Of a stretch of DNA of 64,000 nt, positions 36,945 to 46,128 are shown piece after piece. The notes under the pieces were generated by a model. That model was not told the DNA's origin, did not search any database, and worked only from the letters and a program-made list of their open reading frames with translations. The stretch is taken from assembly GCF_022201045.2 (NCBI RefSeq), contig NC_068560.1:28909501-28973500 (forward strand), in the 5' to 3' direction. The DNA comes from Citrus sinensis (Eukaryota; Streptophyta; Magnoliopsida; Sapindales; Rutaceae). Position numbers and translations under genes: made by a program. Each line of letters starts with the position of its first letter. The first letter of the stretch is position 1.

Positions 36945-37692
36945 GTGAGTTGTTATTGCCGTTTTTCTTGTTGTTGTTGTTGCTGTTGTTGTTTGGGATG
37001 TTGTTGTTGTTTGGGTTGTTGTTGTTGTTTGGGATGTTGTTGTTGTTGGTGGTGTTTTAATGGCGGTGGTGGGTGAGATGCATGTGGGAAAGGGAAGAGA
37101 AGAGAAAGGGGGGAAGCCAACTCGCGCTGCGTCGCACGCGAGATGCGCGCGGCGTGCGCACCTCGCGCGCGCGAGATGGGCGTGCAGCGCGCATCTCGCG
37201 TGCGACATGCCCATCTCGCGCGCGCGAGGTGCGAACGCCGCGCGCGACATGCGCATGTCGCACGCAAGATGGGCGCGACACGCGCGCGACATGCGCATGT
37301 CGCACGCGAGATGCGCGCGGCACGCCAATCTCGCGCGCGCGAGGTGCGCACGCCGCGCGCGAGGTGCGCACGCCGCGCGCGAGATGCGCACGCCGCGCGC
37401 ATCTCGTGTGCGACAGGCGCTGCGTCGCACGCGAGATGCACACGTTGCACCCATCTCGCGCGAGCGCGTTTCGCTAGGCTCGCGCGAGGGAAGCCAAGCG
37501 CGCGCAAGTTGCGTGCAGGCAAGCAGCTTGCGCGCTTGGCTTCCCTCGCGCGAGCCTGTCGCACCAAGAGGCAGCATCTCTTGGTGCGACAGTTGGTGCC
37601 CGTCGCACCAAGAGGCAGTGCGCAGTGCTGCCTTAATTTTTTTTTCTTTTGTTCATAATTTTTTAATGTGTGATACTTTTAACTTGTACCAG
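36945..37692 (+). other. Inferred leader intron of the DUF1985 gene
   Basis: CCCTAG followed by GTGAGT at 36945 is a strong donor, and TTGTACCAG ending at 37692 is a good acceptor five bases before the ATG. The CpG-rich array at 37110-37625 lies wholly inside it. This is inferred from splice signals only. Confidence 0.5.
37110..37625. repeat. CpG-dense palindromic array (MULE left subterminal)
   Basis: About 500 bp with extreme CpG content inside AT-rich DNA. It is built from variants of the palindrome GCGACATGCGCATGTCGC (exact at 37244-37261 and 37286-37303) and of units such as CGCGCGAGATGCGC. It also contains GTGCGACAGGCGC (37408-37420), which differs by one base from the repeated GTGAGACAGGCGC of the other end. 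It closes with a 30-bp stem (arms 37477-37508 and 37527-37556, two-base bulge) and directly after it a perfect 14-bp stem (37557-37570 and 37578-37591). All six frames stay open for long stretches because TA-containing stops are rare; the Arg/Ala/His-rich frames are not believable genes. Confidence 0.85.
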
Positions 37693-37696
37693 ATAA

Positions 37697-38368
37697 ATGG
37701 GCAAATCAAAATTAGCATTGCATAACCCACCCGGACTGATTAAAGAACCGGGAATGATGAAGATACCTTATGTTGATCACTTCCCTGGGCGTATCACGAG
37801 TATGTGCAAATTAGATGTCGTTGTTAATGCCATCCGGGAAAAATTAACAAGGCAACAGTTGAAGCTATTCAAAGACGATATATTTGGGCATTTCTTATAG
37901 TGCCGGAGCTATCCGTTCAGTGGCGTGATTGTGCACAATATATTGCTTCGGCAAGTGTCACATGGCGATGGAAATGACAAAGATGAGTTATGGTTTCAAG
38001 TTGGCGACCATTTGATACGGCTATCGATTGAAGAGTGGTGCCTAGTAACGGGACTTTGCAATGGCGAAAAAGTATTCCTGACGAAGCATAAAACAAATCA
38101 TAGGTTACTTAATAAGTACTTTGGAGGCAGGATTCGCGATATAAATCTTGGCCAGTTCGAGGAAATATTTATGAACTTACGCTTCAAGACTATGAATGAC
38201 ACCGATGCGCTAAAAATTGCCATGTTTTACTTTGCTGATAGAGTGCTACACGGAAGAAAGGATCATTGTCAAATCAATTTCAATTTACTTAATGAGGTAG
38301 ATGACATAAATCATTTTCGAAGTATTCCGTGGGGTCGTTTGTCATGGGAAACAATATATAAAAGCTGA
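37697..38368 (+). pseudogene. DUF1985-domain gene of the MULE, interrupted and truncated
   Basis: The frame starts MGKSKLALHNPPGLIKEPG and continues with a DUF1985-type domain: LFKDDIFGHFL, then after an in-frame TAG (37898-37900) CRSYPFSG, LWFQVGDHLIRLSIEEWCL, VTGLCNGEKVFL, LLNKYFGGRIRDINL, DALKIAMFYFADRVLHG and IPWGRLSWETIYKS. Frame is kept across the stop. In plants DUF1985 is common at the N terminus of transposon-borne proteins with a C-terminal Ulp1-like cysteine protease. Here the sequence ends about 30 residues after the domain core, exactly where the transposase begins on the other strand, so any protease part is gone. Confidence 0.8.
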
Positions 38369-40664
38369 TCGAGTTGGAATACTCTACAGGAGCAAGTTCT
38401 TTCATGAATGTCAACTATCCCTTCCTTCATACCACCACCCAAAACATGAAATCGATGCTGAGACACTGGCCGAACGGTCATTCTTTCGGCCAAAATTCTC
38501 CTTTCGCATACTATCTCATCTGCCCACGTCGTTAGACGAGTGCTCATCGATTCAGCGACAATTTTCCTATCATAAAACCAATGCTGTAATGTTTTTCTAA
38601 AGTGATCAACAAGATGAGTAATAGGAAATTTTCGCGGTTCCCTCATTAAAGAATTCACGCTTTCTGCAATGTTGGTGGTAAGTATGTTGTATCTCCTACC
38701 TTCAAATTCGGACCTTGCCCAATTACACGTGCCCACATTATTCTCTAAGTAATCAGCCGCGGCCGAGTGGAGCATCCACAACCCTTCAAGTTGTCTTTTA
38801 AATTCTTCGTGTCCATATGCCTTTGCTGCATTAATAAAAGCTGGCTCGAATTGATCCCAAATAGCTTTGGACATCCTGAATTTAGACTTAATGTTGCCTT
38901 TGACATGGTAAAAACAAACTCCATGACTAGCAGTGTGAAATGCTTTTAAAACGGCTCGCTTGATGGCAGTGCATCGATCAGAGATAAATACTAACTCTGG
39001 CCTATCGCCAATCACTCCGTGTAACTTCGTCATAAACCATTCCCAAGCATCATTGTTTTCTGAATCCATGACCCCAATAGCTAACGGATACAGTTGATTA
39101 TTACCATCCAAACATGTTGCTACAAACATGTTGCTACAAACATGCTTCCACGATATAGCCCCTTCAAATGAGTGCCATCTACAGCGATCACAGGCCTTAT
39201 GTACTGTGTGAAGCCCTTAATGGAAGATCCAAGCGCAACAAAGTAGTATAAGAAATTATCATCTCCATCCCGCTGGAGGTGTGTCACTGTGCCCTCATTC
39301 GCTTTGGTCAAAACGTGAGAGTATTTGGGAAGTAAGTTGTATGACTCTGCAGGGTTCCCTCGTACTATTTCAAGACCGACTTCTTTAGCCCGATATGCTT
39401 GCTGATATGTTAACTGGACCCCATATTCTTGCTGCATGTCTGTTCTAATGTCATTCGGCGTGTATATCCGTTTATCCTGAATAAATTTATCCGCAATAAG
39501 ATGGCCAACAACCCGACTCCTAACTTGGCGGAGGCCACTAGGCAAAACCTCATTAGAGCACGTATGAACATTGTCAACTCTTCTCACTACCCAAGGAACA
39601 TTATGCTCATCCGAACCTCTTGTTGCGCGAAGACGCCAATTACATGATTCCGAAGAACAATGAGCCTCAAAGCGTGTCGTTGTGGACCGTGCAATCTTGA
39701 AATCAAACTTTTCCCGCAAGGCCACTTTGCGCAATTCCAGTATTAACTCATTCTTCTCAACGAACAACTTTCCCACACCAATGTCGGCAGAATTACAGCT
39801 TCTAACTAAGTCTGGAGCAACCAAGTTTGAAGGCAAAACTGGAGCAAGACTCACCAGGGGATCAACTGTTGTCCTCCTCCTCGAACGGGCCATCGGAGGA
39901 ATAGGTCGATTCTCTCTATTGTTAACAGGAATATCATACTGATGCTCATCCTCATTATTGATAGGAATATCGGAATGACCAGTGTCCATATCATCAACTT
40001 CAGTATTGGAGTTCATGCCTTGCACATTATCAGCTTCTGTGTTGTTGGTGTTATAACCAGGATCATCATAACTGCGGAACTCATTATTTTGAAATGGAGA
40101 GTAATGTTGCCCTAACGATGTCCCTAATGGTAACACATTATCTTCAACATCCGCTATCGTAATGCCATTATCATCAATAGTGTCATTGTTTTCGTTGACT
40201 GGTGAGTAATGTTGTTGGAACGACATTTGTTGTGGTAACACCTCTTCCTCAATATCAGGGACAGACTCGTTTGCTCTAAACGAACTTTTACTTTCCACAA
40301 GTGGCTCAGGATTTTCGGCCGAAACTCGAGGATGTGTGGTGACAAATATAGGGATGCATCCATAATTGACCACATCAGAGGCCATGTGCAGCACAACATT
40401 AACTATTTCATCATTAAATATATCCATAGGTAGTGAACATGCACGATACATTGTGTTACTAGATCTCAAAGTTTTCTTCATCGACAAACTATATTCAATA
40501 GGATTTATCTGTAAAACTTCATACACCCTTGCCATAAATTGCTCAAACGTACAATCTTTCCGAACTAAAAATGCTGTATTCTTCGTATTCACGTACTCCG
40601 TACGGCCATCTGCTAATGTCTCCCACCAACCGTCATAACATAATTGAAGTACAACGGAATCCAT
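38366..40664 (-). pseudogene. MuDR-type MULE transposase, frameshifted and truncated
   Basis: Read on the minus strand from MDSVVLQLCYDGWWETL (40664), it has an N-terminal region, a MuDR DNA-binding segment (VGKLFVEKNELILELRKVAL ... WRLRATRGSD), the catalytic MULE domain beginning IAVDGTHLKGLYRGSMF (first Asp) with LVFISDRCTAIKRAV (second Asp) and GVCFYHVKGNIKSKF, then TNIAESVNSLMRE, and the start of a SWIM zinc finger, CSCRVFQLDQL. A 14-bp direct duplication (39113-39126 and 39127-39140) breaks the frame at FVATCL. The SWIM finger is cut before its second metal pair at about 38366, where the DUF1985 gene from the other side also stops. An acceptor at 40671-40670 suggests a leader intron running from 41370 that contains the right array. 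Confidence 0.88.
39113..39140. repeat. 14-bp tandem duplication causing the transposase frameshift
   Basis: CATGTTGCTACAAA occurs twice head to tail. The net +14 changes the frame of the transposase within the FVATCL codons; a single copy would keep one continuous frame across this point. Confidence 0.9.
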
Positions 40665-40867
40665 TAAACCTAAAAAAAAAAACAAAAGAGATAAGATTTC
40701 ACGCTACAAAACCTAGTAAAAATGAATATGCAGTACATTTATGTGGATGATATGAAGTATACAATTTTTGATTTACTTCGTCTCATCGTAAGCTTCGAAA
40801 TGATATATTATACGCCTAAAACGGACACATGTAGCCCAAGTTATTACTTTCGGAAAATAACTTAAAT

Positions 40868-41165
40868 TTAGTGAGACAGGCATTGGGACAGGTGCCTGTC
40901 TCACATAAAACCAGCAAATTTATGTGAGACAGGCGCCTGTCCCACTTGCCTGTCTCACATAAAACCAGTGGTAACAAGTGAGACAGGCGCATGTCCCACT
41001 TGCCTGTCTCACATAAAACCAGTGGTAACAAGTGAGACAGGCGCCTGTCTCACACGCCTATCCCACTTGCCTGTCGCACATATTTTGGTGAGACAGGCAA
41101 GTGAGACAGGTGCCTGTCTCACATAAAACCAGTAGATTTATGTGAGACAGGTGCCTGTCTCACTT
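40868..41165. repeat. Palindromic tandem array (MULE right subterminal)
   Basis: A repeat with a period of about 54 bp, built on GTGAGACAGGCGC and its inverse GCCTGTCTCAC, linked by ATAAAACCAGTGGTAAC. GTGAGACAGGCGC occurs exactly at 40924-40936, 40978-40990 and 41032-41044. A 22-bp perfect palindrome centred on GGCGCC is at 41032-41053. It lies between the transposase start and the right inverted repeat, inside the inferred transposase leader intron. Confidence 0.88.
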
Positions 41166-41554
41166 GTTCTGGGCTTCTGTTTTACTCGATTTTTCAGGGG
41201 TTTCAATGATTGATTTTCATTTCTCAACTCAAACTAACTACTTTAACAAGTCACATTGTTTTGTTAATGAAAAATAACAACATTTGCAATAAAAACTCAC
41301 ATCAATTTCGAACTCAAATGATAAAATCAATAGATTAAAAGTTTAGGTTATGGTAAGAGTATAAACTAACCTTAAGAAGCTTTCCAATTGATAATTATAT
41401 CTTCAATTATGTAATACTTGTTTGATGAAATTTGCTAATTTATTGAGAGTAATGGAGTTTGTTGAGTGATGAAATTTGTTAAGTTGAAAAGGGAAAAGTG
41501 GTGGAAGTGCTGGAATTGATAAGGGAAAGTGGCATGCCTTTGTAAATTTGATGA

Positions 41555-41672
41555 AAATGATGAGGGTAATGTAGTCCAAAAATAGGGTGTTTGGCTAGTT
41601 ATGATAGAAAAAAGTTTGAGGGGTTAAAGTTGAAAAATGCCTAATTTTTTTGGCTATTTTTGTAAATTTCCC
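41555..41672 (-). repeat. Right terminal inverted repeat of the MULE
   Basis: Reversed, it reads GGGAAATTTACAAAAATAG and matches the left end with scattered substitutions. Confidence 0.85.
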
Positions 41673-41681
41673 TCACTTTGA

Positions 41682-42123
41682 TTGTTCTATTTCATCTCTT
41701 TTAACAAATTCTCATTAAAGACAAAAGGATCTAATAATGAAATTCTTTAGCTGGACAAGAATTTATAAATTATTTATCATTAAACTTATCTTCAAGACAA
41801 CAACTCGTTTAATAATAATTGAAACATAAAATATTAATTTTTATAAATATCATTAAACGTAATTCTCATGTCAAATAATAGCCATAGTTGTAATTTTCCT
41901 TTAAAAAAAAAAAATGTGTATATTTTTTCTCCTTGAAGCCATGAAAATATCTGGACCTTTCAAAGAAGAGAATGACCTTTTGATAGTGGGTCCCCTGCTC
42001 GTCATCGACGGCTAGTAATAAACCTATTGCGACAAAATCATCTTCCCTTCCCGCCAACACCAATTATGTTTCACTGAAAAGAACGAGCGCGAGAGCGTGG
42101 GGACTGAGGGGCCAAACGGAACG
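41682..42123. other. RAD9 upstream region
   Basis: About 440 bp between the MULE target duplication and the RAD9 start. AT-rich on the left, mixed composition from about 41990. No clear TATA box; housekeeping-type initiation is possible. The MULE insertion therefore lies in the RAD9 promoter region. Confidence 0.4.
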
Positions 42124-45100
42124 ATGGAGTTCGCTGTGAGCGGGAATGCTCTCAAGACCTTTGCCAGGTGCCTCGCGTGCCTCTCACGTATAGGCAACGA
42201 GCTTGTCATTCAAGGTTCTTCTCATCAGGTAACCGCTCTCTCAGTCAGTTAATTCCCTTATTGCAATTTTTCTAATTTCACGATAACACTCAATAACCTG
42301 ATTTAATTTGCTTTTTCATTCTAAATTTTTCTGGATTTTAAGCACATTGTATATAAATCTTGTTTAATTTAGTCAGTGATTATGCTTAGATATTGTAATT
42401 GTATATATCTACTGATAATACTTAGGGTTTTGTGTTCATATTATGGTTTTGGATAGCATAAACCGGTTATTTGGAATAATTCAAAATATTAGTGGAGATA
42501 AAGTGAAAATTCTGTGAATGAAGCTATCATGACTAGGCTCTGTTTGATTGCTGGGAAATTGAAGTAAAACAACAGAATTTGAAGTTATGTTGTTTGTAAT
42601 TTTGCTTATTCTGCTCTCTGAAGAACTTAATCTTACTTAATTAAGATGAAATTTTGTATTGTATCTGAATTAAGTTGATTTTATTGTTTTTTTTTTCCTT
42701 GTGTTTTGCAGCTTGCTTTCCACACTCTCAATTCTTCGCGGTCTGCTTATCAGTCTATTACATTTATGCCCAATTTCTTTGACGTCTATACAGTGTCTGG
42801 AGCGCAAGTCCAATGTAGTGTGCTGTTAAAGGTGTGTGATATTGTATTTTGATTTTATGTAGAATCATTTGGATTTTTCAATATTTAGCATCTGTCTTGA
42901 TTTAGCCATTTAGGCTGTTTGTGCGGTTCTTAGGACACCTACTGCAAGCATTGATAATCTGACTGTGCAATTGCCTAATTCTGATGCACCAAAAGTTCAA
43001 TGGACTCTGAAATGCTATAATGGTAAGGTGTTTTTACATCATGTTTATTTCTTATCTTATTTATTGTTTCCTACTTGACATACTACTGTGTTGATTCTTC
43101 TGAGAAGTCGGAGATGTAGACCTATATATTGGAAGAATAAAGTACAGGGATGGGTAATTTCTGTGTAGGGTGATTGTTTATGCTGTATCTGCTGAAATAT
43201 GGTTAACAACTGAGTGCAGAAAGTCTGATTTGTACCATGGTAGTATTAAATTTCTGGTTGCATAATGACTTTAAATCACTCCATGGTGCTTAACATAGTA
43301 GATTTACAGTGGAGTAAAATCATATAAGAACTCGTCCATGGCAGGGAAAGCTATCAGTGACAATGTTGATATCATACATAAACCGTGATATTATGTTCTT
43401 GAGATTTTGGATTGTAGCTTGTTGAACTAGAGATAGATTTGAGGCTGCAAGCATACCTCTATTGATCATGGTATGACTATTTGCCAAAACCGCCTCTTAC
43501 ATCATTCATGATCGGCATATAACACTGCAAAGGCAGTGACACCTTTAACCCAGTTTAATTTTTCTAATGGTAATTGATGCAGCACAATCAGATTCAAAGA
43601 TAATATTGATTTGAAATTTGAGCGCACTACTCTAATCCTCTAGTTCTGTGATGAATTACTCTGTCACATTTCATAAGGAGGCAATGCACAATGCAGATGT
43701 TCTTTTTCAATAATCGTCCTATGCTTTATAATATTGAGTTTCTCTTTAACAAATTTTTAATCTATCTTGTCTAGGTATGAAGAAAGCCTATTGGATTACT
43801 TGTAATGTTGAACCTGACATACAGCATCTATCCCTTGATAGAAGAAGATTCCCAAGTAACTTTGTAGTGAGGCCTCGCGATCTCAACAGATTGCTTTCTA
43901 ATTTTCAATCATCCCTACAGGAGATTACTGTCATTGCAACAGAGCCCACTTCCTTGCCTTCTGATGCTGCAAGTGAAATTGGAGGAAAAGCTGTTGAACT
44001 GAGAAGTTACATAGATCCAACCAAAGGTAAGGATTTGTTGATATTCCTGACATTATACCAACAGGAGATTTTATCGTCCATTTTTCATCTGCAGATAATG
44101 ACTCTACTCTGCACACTCAACTGTGGATAGATCCAACAGAGGAGTTTGTGCAGTATACTCACTCTGGAGATCCTGTAGATGTGACATTTGGTGTGAAGGA
44201 ATTGAAGGTACGGTAACTCATACACTGGGACAATATTGTTCTGATACTTAATTGTGTACCTCATACAATCAATTTACAAATCTTAAACCATCTAGTGAGC
44301 TTCGTTACCATTTCGATACAATATTAATCCAGCTAATTACTCTTACTATGGCTGATGCAACTTACTTAGTGGAGAATCTGGATGCGCATTCAGTTCTTTC
44401 TCACTTGTTGTTTTGGTTTGGGGTAAATTTCAGGCTTTTCTTTCTTTTTGTGAGGGATGTGAAGTTGACATACACCTATTCTTTGACAAAGCCGGCGAGT
44501 AAGATGGTTTCACTCCTATAAAATTTATTAGTTTTCTATGGTTTTAGTTCTTTTTCTCCTTCCAAAGATATGGATTTAATATATGTAGACTGACCATGAA
44601 AAATTATTACTTCTATTCACCAATGCAATAATCAAGTATCATAAACTGTCTTGCTTACTATTATGCCCTTTATATGCAAGAATTGCACTTTCTAAAATGT
44701 GAATTCAATTTGCAAAATCATATTTGGTGAAACAGGCCAATATTAATGGCACCAAAGTTCGGACTAGATGATGGTTCAGGTTCGAATTTCGATGCTACAC
44801 TTGTACTTGCAACCATGCTGGTATCACAGCTTCAATTAGCCAATTCCTCAGAACATCAGCAAGCGGCTGCCTCAATACCTGGTCAGAATGGTAACCGGAC
44901 AGAGTCCCAAGCACAAAAGGAGAGACGCAGAATGAATGTCTCTGAGCACCCATCTGATCATACCAGAGTTTGGTCTGAACTTTCAGGTAGTTATACAACT
45001 GTTTTCTAATGGTGACAGTGTGTTGTGAAACCAATATTTTATATGTTTCAATTTTATGCAGGAAGTGCAGTAAGGAGTGGTAGTGGTGCAGAAGAAAGGC

Positions 45101-46128
45101 AGGCTAATGGGCAAAGAAATATGAATGGTAGTGCTCAAAGGGTAATCCAAAAGACTAGCACAATGCACATATCGAAAAATACATCTGCTAGAGAAAATGG
45201 TTCTGAAGCTCCAACTTCGTATCCAAAATGTGATTTTAGCTCTCCTCTCTCTCTCTCTCTCTCCAAGTTTTTTTTTTGTTGTGTGTGTCTCGATGCATGT
45301 CTTTGTACGTACATACATATGTTAGTGTCTCTTTCCGAGATTGTGTCTGTGTGCAGGCCCCAAGGTCACGTGCCTTTCTTTAGTTTATGGAAATCCAAGC
45401 TCTAGAGCCAAGTCCAAGCCCTGGCTTACAGCACCAAGCCCCGAGGTTCTCAATTAAAAGTTGTACGGCCTTAGTTTGAACTTAATATTAGAGCATTGAC
45501 TATGGAGAAAAGGATTGAGTGTCAGTCTTGAATTTTTTATTACTATTTTTTTTTTAATTGGAAGTTGGTCGTTTCAGAACAACAGCTGGTCTTTACAAGG
45601 CAGGGTGGGAAGTAAAGTATTAGGAACTCTACTTTGAGGGATGTAACACTGGCAAGTCCTGGCTATGTATGTTTTTCATTCCATCGTGCAACGATTCATT
45701 TTACTTATATTGATATCATTTTCCTTTCCTTCACGAAAATTGAGTACACCATAGTTGCCATAGGAATCTAAACTTTTGCTACAATGGTCAGAATGACTTA
45801 TGAATTCCGATTTTGTTGACCACGTTTATTTAAATTCCTTGACTGTTTTATTAGCCGCCATCCTATGGAACATATTCATCCGGAACAAGCTCAAGGTTAG
45901 TTACTGGACCAGTTATTTATGTTTATTGTTAGAAAAGTTTGTCACTCCTGCAGCAACCTAATACTTTGAAATATTATGCTCTCAGTTAGGTCTCAAATTG
46001 ATGGCCAAGGTTTTTCACAGCGTCATCCCAGTAATTGGGTAGATGCAAATGAGGGGGATGATGATGATGAGGGGGATGATCGTGAATTGTATGTGCAGTC
46101 AACTCCGCCATATTGCGGAGAACAGTAG
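42124..46128 (+). CDS. RAD9: RAD9, subunit of the 9-1-1 checkpoint clamp
   Basis: Forms the RAD9-RAD1-HUS1 ring loaded at DNA damage in the nucleus. Exons 42124-42228, 42712-42831, 42914-43022, 43775-44026, 44095-44207, 44434-44498, 44736-44986, 45062-45229, a probable 8-base exon 45357-45364, 45855-45895 and 45990-46128; 1371 nt, 456 aa. PCNA-like first domain: MEFAVSGNALKTFARCLACL, FMPNFFDVYTV, CSVLLKAVCAVLRT and VQWTLKCYNGMKKAYWI. Second domain: NFVVRPRDLNRLLSNFQ, VELRSYIDPTKDNDSTLHTQ, DVTFGVKELKAFLSFCEGC and EPILMAPKFG. The tail is Ser/Gln-rich and disordered, then HPSNWVDANEG, an acidic run and YVQSTPPY near the end. The join around 45141-45855 is the least certain: the alternative is a donor after AGG at 45141, skipping the micro-exon. 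Confidence 0.93.

Larger units (their letters stand above)
36636..41681. mobile_element. Mutator-like transposable element (MULE), 5028 bp
   Basis: The element spans 36645-41672 and is flanked by a perfect 9-bp target duplication, TCACTTTGA, at 36636-36644 and 41673-41681. Both ends begin GGGAAATTTACAAAA and match as imperfect inverted repeats for about 118 bp (36645-36762 and 41555-41672). Inside are a DUF1985-type gene on the plus strand and a MuDR-type transposase on the minus strand, converging on each other, plus two subterminal palindrome arrays. MULEs carrying a second gene with a DUF1985/Ulp1-protease architecture are known in plants (Kaonashi-type elements). Both genes are truncated at a common point near 38365, and both carry further lesions, so this copy is not autonomous. 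Confidence 0.93.

Noticed and set aside
36888-37725. Long Arg/Ala/His-rich open frames on both strands over the CpG-rich array
   Set aside because: All frames are open because the array lacks stop words. The peptides are simple repeats of the palindromic DNA and overlap each other on both strands.
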